Source: Ichthyophthirius multifiliis
Taxonomy: Eukaryota; Ciliophora; Oligohymenophorea; Hymenostomatida
DNA length: 64,000 nucleotides
NCBI RefSeq assembly: GCF_000220395.1
Contig: NW_004085877.1
Span: forward strand, 1-64,000
Direction of reading: 5' to 3'
The position numbers and the translations under genes are program-made. The notes below the pieces were generated by a model, which did not search any database, was not told the DNA's origin, and was given only the letters and a program-made list of their open reading frames with translations. Of the stretch, positions 48,869 to 62,633 are shown one piece after another. Numbering within the stretch: the stretch's first letter is position 1; the number at the start of each line of letters is the position of its first letter.

Positions 48869-51800
48869 ATGATTATACCTGAATATTCAAATAAAGCAAG
48901 CCAATAATATATTTCTAAAGAAAAACACCCAAAAGTTTCATTTACAACACTTTTATTTTGCTTTTTTTTTCCAGTACTTATATTTGGAATATATTCTATT
49001 TTCATATAATCTTATTTCACAGTCTTTAATTTAATATTTATAATTGCATTAGTCAATTTAACATTTGAGAGAATTTTCAATAAAATAAATACCAATAATC
49101 AATTAAATGAATAGCTATTTAATGAAAAAATAGTTTAAATTGAAGAATATAGAAAAGGTCTATGGTTAATAAGTGCTTTAGTTTCATTGAGTTTTTAATA
49201 TTCAAAATATTCATAATAATATATTTTAATGTAAAAAATAAAACCTTACCATTTAATAATTTAAGTAAAGAAGCTTATTACGATCTAGAAATATATATAG
49301 TTGAAGGTTAATCTTGGTTGCATATTGTGAAAATGTTCTTGCCAAATAGTTTTGTTTTTTTGAATTCTATTTTTGGTTTTATGAAATAATAAAATATTTC
49401 TTATTAATTAAAATATAGTGAAATAAAAATGTCTAAATAAAAAGTTAAATTAATAAATTTTTTAATGATTTTAATTTTAGGATTATTAATAGGTTTATAA
49501 GCTTTTAATTTCGGAATTATTTCTTATTTTTTCTAAGCTTTATTTATAATATATTTAGTTTTGTATTTTAGGAATGAAAAATAAAATTATAAATATATTC
49601 TTTTTTTTATTTAAGTTAATAAATTTTTCTGTTGTTTTGTTTTATTGGCAAATTATATGGTTTCGACAAAAACTTTTTAGAAATATATTAATTCGGAAAA
49701 ATATACATTTTTTTTTATTGGAATAAACCATTTATATTCATTTTAAACAAATTTAATTGTAAAATAAAAAAAAAATATATATTTCATTTATATATATATA
49801 TATATATATTTATATATTCATATTTATTATTTATAATAGGATAATATTATTTACTTTTGTTTTTTGTTTTTTACTTGCTTATTATTATTTAAAATTGCTG
49901 ATTTTGTAAAATTTGATTTACTTTTAATAGAAATAATAAATTAAACTGAATAAATTTAAAAGAAAATAAATTAGATAAATTTTAATAACGAATTTAAAAT
50001 AAAAATATAAGAAGATGATGACTAACAGAAAATTTAAAATTAAGAATTTGTTTCTTATTAATAAACTCCTATTATCAATATTGGGATATTTTAAGAAGAA
50101 AATATTATTTATTAAGAATAAAAAGAATTACAAATTTAAGAATTAATGCATTCTGAAAATTCCGGAAATGAGTAAAAATAAGTATAATTAAAATAATAAA
50201 AAATCAATTTTCAAACTAAAATTAAATAATTCATGAAACTTATTTATTTAGGATTTACTTAATTTTTAAAAAACTTTAAAAGTTTAATTTTTATTTTAAG
50301 ATTTTTATAAATAACAACTATGATTCTTTGTCAAAGGTATTAATCTTATTATTCTTTAGGACTTCTTTTATGGATATTATTAACAGGACTAACTATAAAC
50401 CATAATTTTACTAGAATAAGTACTCTATTAATGGCTATTCCTTCAGTTTTTTTGACATAGATATTTTTGGTTTTTGCTAATTTAAAAGATAATTAAATAG
50501 TTCCTCATTGGGCAAATAATTATTTAGGTTTTTAAAAAGTAAAATTTGTTTGGATTGAAATAATAATATTAAATGCTTCTATATTTTTCTTTTATTTATA
50601 TTGTATATAAGTTAAGAAATATGAAGCTTAAAAAATCAAAGAAAAAATGCAAAAAAATTCAGGAGTAAAATTTGGAATTTAATAAAGGAAAAAAAATAAA
50701 AAATAAAAAGATATAAGTTATTGGATTCTTTTTTAGGCTTTTTTTTAAATAACTCATAAATTTTTACTTTATTAATTATTTATTGGATTTCCTTTGAAAC
50801 TGCTAATTTAATACATACAGGTTTAGTTTCCCTGTTTTTGCTTTATTTTACTAATATGAATAAACTTATTAAAGTTAAAAATGAAAAATATTCTAATCTT
50901 CAAAAGAATTGTTAAAATCAATAATAAATGGTATTACATTAATAATAAGTAGAGCAGGAAAACTAATTTTAATAACAACCTAATTTATTGGAAAATGATA
51001 AAAGTAATTAGTTAGAGGAATAAAGTTCTGATATTTAAGAATAGAAAGATCTTGAAAAATTAAAACATATTTAATTTGGTAGGAGGTATTGGATTATTTT
51101 GGTTATATATGTGGAAATGTTTATTTTGGCTAGGTATGTTTATTTTTTGATTTTCTAATAATATATAATTGATAAATCTGATTCATATAATTTAATATAT
51201 TTAATTGGAATTAATTATAAATATTCGCTTTTTAAATTTGGATTAGGGTTTAAATCTGATGATTTTGCTTCTGAATCTATAATATGGATATTATTTTTCT
51301 TTATTATTTTATAATATGATTCATATAAGAGTAAAATATATTTAAAGTATTCTCATAAAATTAATACTATTTTATCTAAGAAACCTTTAATTTAAAAAAT
51401 ATTTCCTCAATATATTGATTTTGTAGAAAAGTAAAAATAATAAAATAATTTTTATTAATTTTTTCTTTAAAAAAAAAAAAAGGATAAATTTAATATACTA
51501 TTCAATAGTAACTTGGATTTCTTTTATTTTGATTTCCGGAGTTTTAATATTAACTTAATTTTCAATTATTAATAGTTTTGTTTTGCTCATAATTATGATT
51601 CTTATAGTATATTATGTTATTCATTAAGAGTTATTGACTTTAAATTTTGTTAAATATAAGCAGTTTTGGTATGCTTTTACTATAGTAAATAAAAACATAA
51701 TTTTTTATTTATTTTTATTTTTTAAATAAATAAGGTTTTAATATTTTTAACTTTCTTACGTTATTTTTTACAATTAACAGGAAAATAATATATAAAAGAT

Positions 51801-54800
51801 CATATTATAATTAATTTTGGAAGTTGGTATAGTACATTTTAATTATATAGACATTCAATAGGTTTATATTAAGATACTGATGATAAATAATTGAGATATA
51901 AATTTCTTCCTAATGTCATGAATATATTTATGGCAGTATTGGTACTTGATTATTTTAGATTAATGTCAAGAGGACATAAAGTTCAATAGTAATTGCAATA
52001 AATACATAAAAATGAGAATATTTTATAACCTCAAAACAAATAAAGCTTATCTTAATTAAACATAAGTTTCAGTAGATAACAAAGTCGAAAAATGAGTATT
52101 TTATCAGAGAATTCAATAATAAGTGATTTTGAAATTGAAAATAAAATCGAAAATTAAAATGAAATTTAATCTTTTAAAATTTATTAAAAATATCTTTTAA
52201 TTGATATGCAAAAAGAATTGTAAAAATTTATTAGTTTAATTTTTATTTTTTTAAAAAAATATTTATATATATAGTCCTTTTATATAATTACCAATGAAAT
52301 TTATTGCAAAATTTTTTACAGATTTAATGTCTTTTCTTGTTGTTATTTTTGCTGTTAATTTCAAAATTTCTATTAGCATGTTTTATTTTTTAGTTATTTA
52401 TATGTATTTTTATTATAAAACGCATTCCGGGGTTCTTAGATATATTGAATAGAATAAATTCTATGAGTAAATTTCGACTAAAATGTTTAAATATAAGCAT
52501 TAATTTTTGTTAATTTCTTAAACTAAATATAAAGAATAAAAAAATTAAGAAAAATTAGAAAATTAAGAAAAAAAGAGATAAAAAGTAGAATAATAAATAT
52601 TTAATGAAGAAAATCATGTTTTATTAGAAAATATAAATTATTTAGATCAACTGAATTAATCTTTAAGAATAGAAACTAAATTAAATGTTTGGGCATATTC
52701 TTTTATTGGAAGTACTATATTTTTAATTTTAACTTATCTTTCTTCTTTTTTATTAAGTCCAATAGCTGTCCAATATTTTTACTAAGTTAGTTTGTGGATT
52801 TAATGGTTCTCTTTTATTTTAGGAACTTAAATTACGGTTTTGGATAATATGTCCAACACTTTTAGAAATATTTATTTTTATTTTCTTATTTTTTGGCTTA
52901 ATGTTATTGATTGGAAATGTCTGTTTTATTTAAAAGACTAACTCGATAAATTTAAAGGTAAGTAAGCTGAATTAAAAAAAAAATATGAAAAAGAAATCGA
53001 AATTTAACCCTAATAGCAAGAAATTTAATAATAATAAAAAAACTAATAATAGGAAATTCAAAAAATTAAAAATCAAATTATTTAAAGAAAAACTCTCGAA
53101 TAAATACAAGAAGATGCATCAGAATAATATTAATCAAGAAAATTTGATGATTAAGAAAATTTTAATAAATAAAGAAAGTAATTATTCATATTTTATTTTT
53201 CATATATTTTTTTTTTTAAATAAAATAAAGAAGTTTACTATAATTTGATTAAGACTTTGATGTTTAGTTTGATATAAATCAGTATAATGATGCGATTTAA
53301 AATTAAATATACGATTTTTTTTAAGGTCCAAATTAAAGTGTAGCATAAAAAAATTTTGAAAACGAAAATAATTATAGTATTTAAAATTAAAGTTAATTAA
53401 TTTAACTTGAAAATAGTGAAATTTCATTAACAAGTGAATAAATTTCTAGCTAAAATTATTATAATATTTTAAATTACTATAAATATAGTACATCTTATAT
53501 TTAAATGAAATTAATGTTTTCAACTTTGTTTATAATTCAAAGATTTTATATTTTGTTAATTTTGTTTAATTCTGAAATAAAAGGAAACGCTTATAGTTGG
53601 ATTTATTTAATTTTAGCTTGCTTTTTTTGGGTGAGAATACCAAAGTCTTCTAATATTAGGTCTTTAAATACTTGGTCTATTTTAATAGTATTATTTTAAT
53701 ATGTTTTCTTTTTGCTTAATATAAATTAAGATAATTCTTTAATATAAATTCCTGAAAATCTTTTAAATTTAAAGAGCTTTTCGGTTATATAAATTTTTTT
53801 CAAAAATAACATCTATGAAAATTATTTGGGGTTCAATAGTAAAGAAAAGGGAACTTTTGTAGTTAATTCAATAATCATATTTTTAATTGAAATTTATTAA
53901 ACTTATTTTATTGCTATTTGCTTAGTTATTATTAATAAAATAAGCGAAAAGACTGTTAATTAATAAAAAAAATATGATTACAAAATTTGGATAAACTTCT
54001 AATCTTGGAAAAAAATTTCTTATAAAATTTATTCATCTATATATAGAAGTAAAATTTTATATATTATTTTATATTTTTAAATAAATTATAAAAAAATAAA
54101 TAGTTGTTCTATTAAACTTCCATTTAATAGTAATTATTATTTCTATCGTCTTCTCTTGTTAAGAATACCAAATTATAAATATGATAATTTTATTCATGTG
54201 CTTAGGATATTTCTTTTATTATGAATTTGTGAAAGAATGGCCATTAAAAATAGAAGAGAAACGAGGAATATTATAATTTTTTATTACCCTGAGATTATGC
54301 ATTTTTTTAATTTTGTTTGCATTTACTACTTTTAAAATTCCTTATTTAGATTGCAAAATAAATTCTTGCTGTGCACATAATTATGATAATGAAGAAAGTT
54401 TATAAGAATGCATAAACTAATAAGAAAACGAAAATCCTTATTTATATTTTTTCCATAAATAAATGAATGCATTTAAAGTAGGAGGAAATATTTTCATTTT
54501 ATTTTTTATCTAATTAATTTTCGATATTTTGAATTCTTAAGATTTTGATGAAGCTATAATATAAAATTAAAAAAAGTCTACTTTAAAAGCGTCTTTAATT
54601 TCTAAATGTATGGCTTATTACTTTAATAATAAAAAATTTAAAGAAATTATCTATAAATAAGAAAAAGTATTTATATATTTTATTTTTAATATAGTTATTT
54701 ATATTAAAATTTGTAGAATTAATAACTTATAGAAAATGTGCATTTTGTTCAAGAATAGCTAATTAAATGGCATTAAATGATCGAATAAAAAAAATTAGAT

Positions 54801-57680
54801 GATAATTAATAATTAGAATAAATTAACTAATAATAAGAACAATTAGAAATAGAAACAAATGAAAAAAAAGAAGTTAATCAAGAAGATTAATAATTGTCTA
54901 ATTTTTCGGTTATAAAGAGGTACTTATTTAAAATGACTAGGTTTTTTTAAAAACACTCAAATCGATTTTTATTTAAAGACGAAGCTGAGCTTATAAATTT
55001 TATAATAATAAATAATCCTATAATAATAGAATATATCAAAATTGAATTATAATAATATATACTAGGAGAGTTTGATTAAATTTAATTTATTTTATAGTTT
55101 ATTGATGAATATTATGATAATTTATTTAAATAATTTATTCAAACGGAATAAAATCAAATTGATTAATCTTAATAAGTTAATTAAGTGTTAAAATAAAGCA
55201 TTTATTTATAAAAAATAAAAGAAAATTTAATGGAAAAGTAAGAAATAGAAGAATACAAAAAAGAAACTGAAAAGCTACAAAATTTAGAAAGAGTAAAACT
55301 TTACGATAAAAAAAACCGATTTTAAGCCTATAATGTAAAACATATAAAAGCAATAAGAGGAAAATCCAATAGTATTTTAACATAATTTTTTATTTAATTA
55401 TATCAATTAATTATTTCAAATTGGCACTATATATGCTTTTTGTTTTTCGCTTTTTATTATTTTAAAAACGATGGAATGAGTTCTTTAGGTTTCCTTATTT
55501 TGATTTTCCTATATTTTATTATAGAGGAAAAAATTGCAAGCTTTTTAGTCTGGAAAATTTCTTTTATATATGTAAGTTTTTTAATTATTATAAAATTTAT
55601 AATTTCCTTAAATGGGTTGGGAGTTACGGGAACAGATTATATATTTAATGATGATTCTTCATTAGTCTATGAGGGATTATTGTTTCTTTTTATTTATATT
55701 TAAATTTCTTTGTTGAAAAAAATGGGATTATATAAAAATATTGTTACTGAAGTTGAAAATTCTCATATGGCTTACGTTCGTTTATAAGAAAATAAAACAG
55801 TAGAAAACATTAAAAAATAGTCGAAAAGTAGTATTATTTTAGATAGTAATTATTAAAATGAATCAGAGGAAGTTTAAAATAAAATAAAAAGATATGGATC
55901 TTTTAAAGAAAAAGAAGAATATTTTACCGAATAATCTTTTTTTAAATAAATGGAGGATGAAATAAAGGAAAATCCTCAATTATTAGATAAAAAATATAAA
56001 GAAAATTTCTTCGAAAGAATATTTTCTCCCTTTTAGAAAAAATCAGGCTACGATTTTTACCCTTGGATAGCACTTATTTAAGTTATTATACTTTTGTATA
56101 TTTTTGCCTTTTATAGCTATATTGATAGTAGTTCTGAAGGAATTCAGAATTCAATTAAGTATAATTAACTTTCTGGTAATATGGTTATTGTTCTGTTTAT
56201 TTAAATTATTATCATGGTCTCGGAAAGATATATTACTTTAAGAACCTGTGGAAAAATAAAAGAAAGCGAAGTCGATAAAATTTAAGATTATATTTAAAAA
56301 CAAAGGAAGGAATAAGAAAATAAATTAAAAAAGTTGAAATATCAAAATAGATAAAGTCAAGTTTTTAAAGATGAAATTGAAAAACCTAAAGAAAAACAGT
56401 CTTTTGAAATCACTTAAATAATGCTTAAATATATTTAATTGACTATAGTTTTAGTTCTTTTTTTATATTTTGTTTATCTAAATATTCCTTAACCATTCTA
56501 AAGAAATATAGTAAACTTTTTTAAGCATATTAATATTTTTAAATTTTTACTAATTTTAATTTTTAAAATAAAAAAAGGATGGATAATTTAAAAAATATAC
56601 TACAAATAGCTTTTTAAGTTTCTTTTACTTTTTATATTGCATATATTTTACTTTATCTGGCTTATAAATAAAATATGGTTATAACAAGTTTAAAATTCGT
56701 AATACATTAATGTAATACTAAACATCACTAGCAGGTATATGTTTAAAAGTATTTAGAGCGATTCCTTTTATGTAATAATTGAAAGTTGTAATGGACTGGA
56801 CTTTTACAGCAACAACTTTAGATCTTTTCTAATGGTTTAAAATCGAAGATATTCATTTCACTTTATATTGCGCAAAACTGGATTCTATTGTACAAAAAAA
56901 TAAACCTGTGGGATAAAATACACCATGGTTTATGAAATTATCAATGGGTTGGGTACTTTTAATTTTAATTATTTTACTTATTTTCGGGCCTATGCTTCTT
57001 TTTTCTAGTCTAAATCCTACTACTTAGTTAAATTCTATTACTAATGCTAAACTAGAATTAGGATTACTATTCGGAGGAATTTACGGAGTTTATTATCCCT
57101 TGTATTTAAATTAGAATGTAAAATATATACAAACTGTAGATGATGAAGACTTATAAAATTTTAAAAATATAACTCAAATAAGTTAATCAGATAAAAGATA
57201 ATTTTAAGTAAATTATTATTTTTTAAAAAAATATAAAAAAAAAATTAATTGCTTATTTATTTATTGTATATTAGACTTTTGTCTATAGCAGTTCGAGTGA
57301 TGATAACTGGACAGCTTCTAAACCTAATAAAGATGAAATAAAAATGATTCTAAATCAAACCATTAATTAATAAATTAAAAATTAAGTATAATTAAAAATG
57401 ACTTATTAAATTTAAAGAAGTGTAATTTTAAATAATTATATTATATATTTTTTTGTTATTTTTTAATAAATAACAAAAAGGTAAACGATTTAAATTCATA
57501 GCCAAGTACTTTTTATTATCCATTTAATACTAAATCTTTAGACTCAATGGGAACTAGTATGTCTTTAGAATAAATCAATTAACTTTATTAAATAATTAAT
57601 TGTAATGCTACAAGTCCACTTCTTCTTAATAATCTTTATTTAGAAGTATATATATATAAATATACATATATAAATATGTA

Positions 57681-57726
<46 letters not shown>

Positions 57727-58357
57727 AATAATACTTTTATTATTTTATTATAAAGTTATTAAGACTTGATACTAATGGAAAAACATATAAAGCTCGTCCT
57801 TTCTATAGTATTGATTATTAAAGTTATATAAAAGATGCATACTTTAATTTAATATGTTTAGAACATGGAAAAATCACTTAAGCCTAATATTTTGATCTTT
57901 AAATAGTAGGTGGAGAATAAGGAGAAGGCTTAAATTTTTATGTTTTATGTGATAAATATTCATCATTTTTTATGGGTTTTTCTATAATTACAATATATAC
58001 GTCTGTTATTTTGGTTATTGGTTAATTTATTAAAACTATATTTAGTGGTGATATTTAGATTATTGTATTTTCTGATTTACCTAATTCTGATAAGTTATTA
58101 AAAATTTGTGATGCGATAGCAGTTGCAAGAGCAGAAAGAGATTTGATTAAGTATGCTTTTTTTATTTAAATTATTAATTTTTTTATAAAAAAAGGGAAAA
58201 TTTGCTGTATTATGAATTAATAGATTTACTAAGATCACCTGAAGTCATTAAAATGATAACAGGGTCTTATGCAGAAACTATATAAAATAAAAGCAAATAA
58301 GAAGCTGAAGAAGTTTAAAAAATTAAATTAGAGGAAGATAATAAAAAAAATTAATGA
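48869..58357 (+). CDS. PIEZO-family mechanosensitive cation channel
   Basis: One very long gene of about 2,800 residues with many short introns. The N-terminal two thirds are repeated hydrophobic segments in bundles separated by Lys/Glu/Asn loops, for example LLFCFFFPVLIFGIYSIFIQ at the start. The C-terminal end identifies it: the anchor region DWTFTATTLDLFQWFKIEDI (about 56793-56852), TPWFMKLSMGWVLLILIILL, IFGPMLLFSSLNPTTQLN (compare the LLLFSS..NP of PIEZO outer helix and cap start), a cap domain, then YSSFFMGFSIITIYTSVIL with VIGQFIKTIFSGD (inner pore helix), IIVFSDLPNSDKLLKICDAI and LLRSPEVIKMITGS as in the PIEZO C-terminal domain. PIEZO trimers open on membrane tension. It ends EEDNKKNQ then TGA. 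Internal exon joints were not all resolved, and homopolymer slips may be present. No second gene fits inside this span. Confidence 0.9.
57660..57722. repeat. TA microsatellite in a PIEZO intron
   Basis: TA run with ATATAAATA interruptions within an intron in the cap-domain region of the PIEZO gene. Confidence 0.75.
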
Positions 58358-59264
58358 ATATATTTATTTATATTATATATTTCTAATTATTTAAATAAAA
58401 CATGTTATAATATAATTAATATAAATATCCATAATTAAACTAATACAAGATGCTTTTAAAAATTAAATTAATAATTTATACAAAGTTATATAATTATAAT
58501 TTCTAAATGTAAAAATCAATGAAATAATAAATTTATCAAATGTATTTAAGCTAAATTTTTATATAGAGAAATCTCTATTGATTTTTGTAATTATAAATAT
58601 TATTTATAAAATTATATTAATTGATATATTTAAAAATAATGCGAAATTGATTTAAAATTACATTAGAAATGAAATATTTGTAATATGGAAAATAATCTTT
58701 GATTGTTTGATTTTTTGTGTATTTCTTAATGAGTGTTTCATAATAAAGTAAAAGTAGGAACTTAATAATGAATTTTAGATTAGTAAGCTTAATGAAATAA
58801 ATATGTATTTAAAATAAACTAGAAAAATAAATAAGAAAACATTTTTAAATTTGCAAATAATATGTCATCATAAAGTAATTATTTAATACATTTTGCTTTT
58901 TAAAGTAATTAATATATTAAAATATATTTATTAATATAAAGTAAAATAAATATTTTTATTGTGGATTCATTTTTTTAATTAAAAAAATCTTTTTAATTAA
59001 TTAAAAAAATCTTTTTAATTAATTTTATCTATTAATTTTTCATTTTATGACACAAAAAATAAAGTAGAAAAAAATTTAAATAGTAAAATTTGAATGCTTT
59101 TTTTACCAAATAAAATGCTGGTTTATCTTTGCTTTTATATTAAAGTTAATTATATTTTTACTTTTTAAAAAGTCTTTCAATTATGAATATTAATATTATA
59201 TTAAATTTAAAATGTTACTTTTAAAAATGAATAAATAGTTTTAATTATTAAACATTAAAAAAAA
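58358..59264. other. AT-rich intergenic with pseudogene-like traces
   Basis: Mostly A+T sequence. A short open stretch at 58700-58850 (ELNNEFQISKLNEINMYLKQ) has protein-like composition and may belong to the decayed kinase locus downstream. A repeated palindromic unit AAAAAAATCTTTTTAATTA lies at 58981-59020. Confidence 0.4.
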
Positions 59265-59815
59265 CTGCATTGAATATTGAAGTTATTAAATTATAAGAAA
59301 ACGTAGATTAGAATTGATTTGGAAAGATAATAAATTTGATGGAACTTATTTAGGCTTTTGACTAAAAATTCTGCGAACAAAAAAAAGAAAACATTTTATA
59401 ATGAAAAATCTTCATCACACAAATATTTTAGCAATTTAAGAGTTATAGTAGTCCATAAACAGCTATTATTTTATATTTAGTTAAATATATAAATGCGACA
59501 AAACCCATATATAACTTAAGAAAATAATTATTACCTATAAATAGTACATATAAAAAAATAAGGCATACTTGATAGAGATTTAAAAACAGAAAATATTCTA
59601 CTTTATTCAAGGTATTAACCTTCCAGTAATTATAGATATAGGCTTAGGTACTTTTTAAAATTTAGATAATTACATTTACCCCTAAATATGGAACATATGG
59701 ATATATTGCCCCAGAAATATTAAACATATAAAATAGAAGTAGTAAATACACATATTAAAGTGATATTTTTAGTTTAAAATATATCTATTATTATTTGTAT
59801 ATGTGTATTTTTAAT
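59265..59815 (+). pseudogene. Decayed protein-kinase gene
   Basis: Kinase hallmarks appear in order but in different frames. NLMELIQAFDQKFCEQ and FIMKNLHHTNILAIQEL match the N-lobe helix C to strand 4 (K.L.HPNI). At 59568-59603 LDRDLKTENILL matches the catalytic loop HRDLKPENILL. VIIDIGLGT (about 59623-59652) matches the DFG site with Phe changed. PKYGTYGYIAPEIL (about 59679-59720) matches the activation-segment APE motif, then SSKYTYQSDIFSLKIYLLL matches Y..KSDIFSLGVIL. At least three frame shifts and an in-frame TGA near 59318 break the reading, and the glycine loop and VAIK Lys are missing. Homopolymer errors alone seem insufficient. A recently dead gene or dead partial copy is the simplest reading. 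Confidence 0.7.
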
Positions 59816-59982
59816 ATAAACTTAAATATTTTATAAATTAACATTTTTTTTAAAAAAATAAGAATAACTGTGAAACAATTATTTAAAAAAAATACATACA
59901 TCAGAAGAAACAATTAATTAAATATAATAATTTTAATAGATTATGATTAAAAAAAAATAAAAATATATATATATACTAAATT

Positions 59983-60042
<60 letters not shown>

Positions 60043-60900
60043 TAAGCATTTATATATTTATATTTTTATGTATTATATATGTTTTGTAAATGATTAAGAT
60101 TTATATATTCTTAAAGATCTATTATCTTAAATTTATTAATTAGTTTAATAATTAAATATAATGTAAAAATAAATAAAAATAACCATATTTTAATTTATTA
60201 AAAAATTATTCAAAATTGAAATAGATATGATATATAAAGAACAAATAGCCATTTAACAATAAATGAAGAACCAAACACTTAAAAAAGTTTAAATTTATTG
60301 GATTAAAACATAAGTATAATAAATTCATAACAAAATTCAAGTCTAATTATGAGATAATCAAAATAATAATTCTAATGTGGAATAAGTGATTTATAAAAAT
60401 TAATGAGAAAAAAAATTAGAGCAAAAATACATACAACTACTTCTGAATTTTTTTAGTAGAATTAATAATTTAAGAAAAATTTATATCATAAAAATACTTT
60501 TAAATAAACCTATTTTTATTTATATAATAAAATAAGTAATAATAAATATGATCTTAAATATATTGAATAAAAATATACTTAAGATTTTTTTTTTTTTTTT
60601 TGGAAACTATTATATATTTTTAATTTATTTTATAACAAATAAATATTATAATAATTTAGTTTTTTAATAAATTATTAAAAAAGTTTTGATTTTTTTTATA
60701 ATTATGAATTGATTTAATAAACTTAAAGATAATATATATTACCATTATAATATTAAAAAATAAATTATAAAGGAATAATTATAAAACTTAAAAAAAGAAA
60801 TAGTAAACATAAAATATAATAACTAAATAATTTACATTAAATATAAAATTAAAATATAAATAAAAACCACAACAAAATTAAATAAAATTGTAAATAAAAA
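59816..60900. other. AT-rich region with a possible coding fragment
   Basis: Includes a TA repeat at about 59995-60040. From about 60222 to 60660 the plus strand is open in one frame (SHLTINEEPNTQKSLNLL, LMRKKIRAKIHTTTSEFFQQ, YHKNTFKQTYFYL). It has no clear start and could be the C-terminal tail of the dead kinase or an exon of an unrecognised gene. Confidence 0.4.
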
Positions 60901-62160
60901 ATGTCTGAAATTAAAAGTAATCCTGAAGCACTGATATAATCATTTATAATTTTTTTTGATAAAATGTTAAAAATAATGCTTGATCCATAAAAAATAATAA
61001 AGAAATAATGGCTTTTGTTTAAAGAAAGATTAACATAAGATTCTATAGAATAAATACTTAAGTATTCTTAAAACTTAAGTATCTTGAAAATAAAACAAAA
61101 TATAAAGTAATAAAAAAAATTTAGTAATTCTATAGAACTTGTAGAAAACAATCGTAAAAGTGATAATTCAAATCAGGAAAATTGCGAGAAAACCGATAAT
61201 AATAATTCAAACTAAGAAATAAATTCATTTTTAGATGTAAATTCACCTACAAAGAGAGTACTCAATAATTAAATTAAATATTTAAATAATTTTGATGAGC
61301 TTAGTGATTTATAAGAATTATAAAAAAAAGATTTCGAATAAACTAGAGTATAATTTTTAACTTAAATAAAAAACCAAATTTAATAATTTATTAAATATAC
61401 TGAAGGATTAGAAATGATTAAAGATAGAAGTTTTTAAACTGAAACAATTTTAATAGAAAATAAAGCTACTTTTTAAGCTTAAATTAATAGAGAAGATTTT
61501 ATAAGAGATTTATCTATATATTCTAAAAAAACAAAATAATAATAAAAGTAAAAACAATAAATATAATAAAAATAATCTAATGAATTTACAATGGAATAAT
61601 AAAAAGAATATATTTAATAATAATAAAAATAAAAAGATATTTTAAATAATTATAAAATAGATATAGTTAATAAAATAGCTTATAATAATAGTATTGGCAT
61701 CGATAATAAAGATATTGTAGAAGGATAATAATAGGCTTAAGAAAATTTAAAATATTAGGATTAAAATAATTAATAATTTAGTTCATAAAAAAATATTATT
61801 AATGAATTAAATTTACCTAACTATTAAGTTGATTATATTAAATTTAAAAATAATATATATGATAATAATTATTAAAATAAATATTAATAAAAAATTAATA
61901 AAACTGATAACTTAAAAGTTATATAATAATAAAAATTAGACTTAAAAGAAAATGAAAAAATATAATATTAAGATACAGATATAAAGTAAATTAAATCTGA
62001 TAATGATATTGATAATTTAATTTCTCGAATTTTAACTTAATAAAAAGAAAAAGGATAAATATAGAAAAGAAATACCTATAAACTAGATGAAGATGAACTA
62101 ATTTAGTGTCTTATTAATAAATAAGGCAAAGGATATCATTAACATATAAAAAAAGATTGA
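60901..62160 (+). CDS. Hypothetical Gln/Asn/Lys-rich protein (orphan)
   Basis: Intronless frame of 419 residues from ATG to TGA. The N-terminal ~60 residues are helical and hydrophobic on one face (SEIKSNPEALIQSFIIFFDK, MLKIMLDPQKIIKKQWLLFK). The rest is polar: Asn/Ser (ENNRKSDNSNQENCEKTDNN), a DELSDLQELQKKDFEQTRVQ coiled coil, long Gln runs written as TAA (KKTKQQQKQKQQIQQKQSN), and a C-terminus with Asp/Glu (RNTYKLDEDELIQCLIN). No domain recognised. Gln codons are nearly all TAA or TAG, as in neighbours. Confidence 0.65.
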
Positions 62161-62633
62161 AAATAATTATCTTATTGAAATAAAAAAATTATTTATAAAA
62201 ATATATATTATAAAATATAAATTTTATTTATAAATCAATAATATATAAAATTAGTTATTTTTCTAATTGTTCTATATGAATAAAAGATATTAAATATATA
62301 AAAATAAATAAATATATATATATATATATTTTTATATATTTATTTAAATAAAATTTTAATATATATTTATAATTTAAAAATATATCCTATTGTGATTTAT
62401 CTCAAAAAATTTTTAAATTATATTATTATTTTAATTTTTTTAATCTTTATTTACATATTTAATAGTTTTATTATTAAACTTTAATATAAGATTTTAAATT
62501 AATTTCAATTTATTATAATATTCAAATTATAACTTAAACAAAAATAATCTCTATTTTAATTCTAAATATATATAATCGATAAATATTTTCATATAGATTT
62601 AAATATCAACGTCTTTCCTTTTATAGTAAATTA
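62161..62633. other. AT-rich intergenic between convergent genes
   Basis: A+T-rich with a TA repeat near 62310. No feature recognised. Confidence 0.5.
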
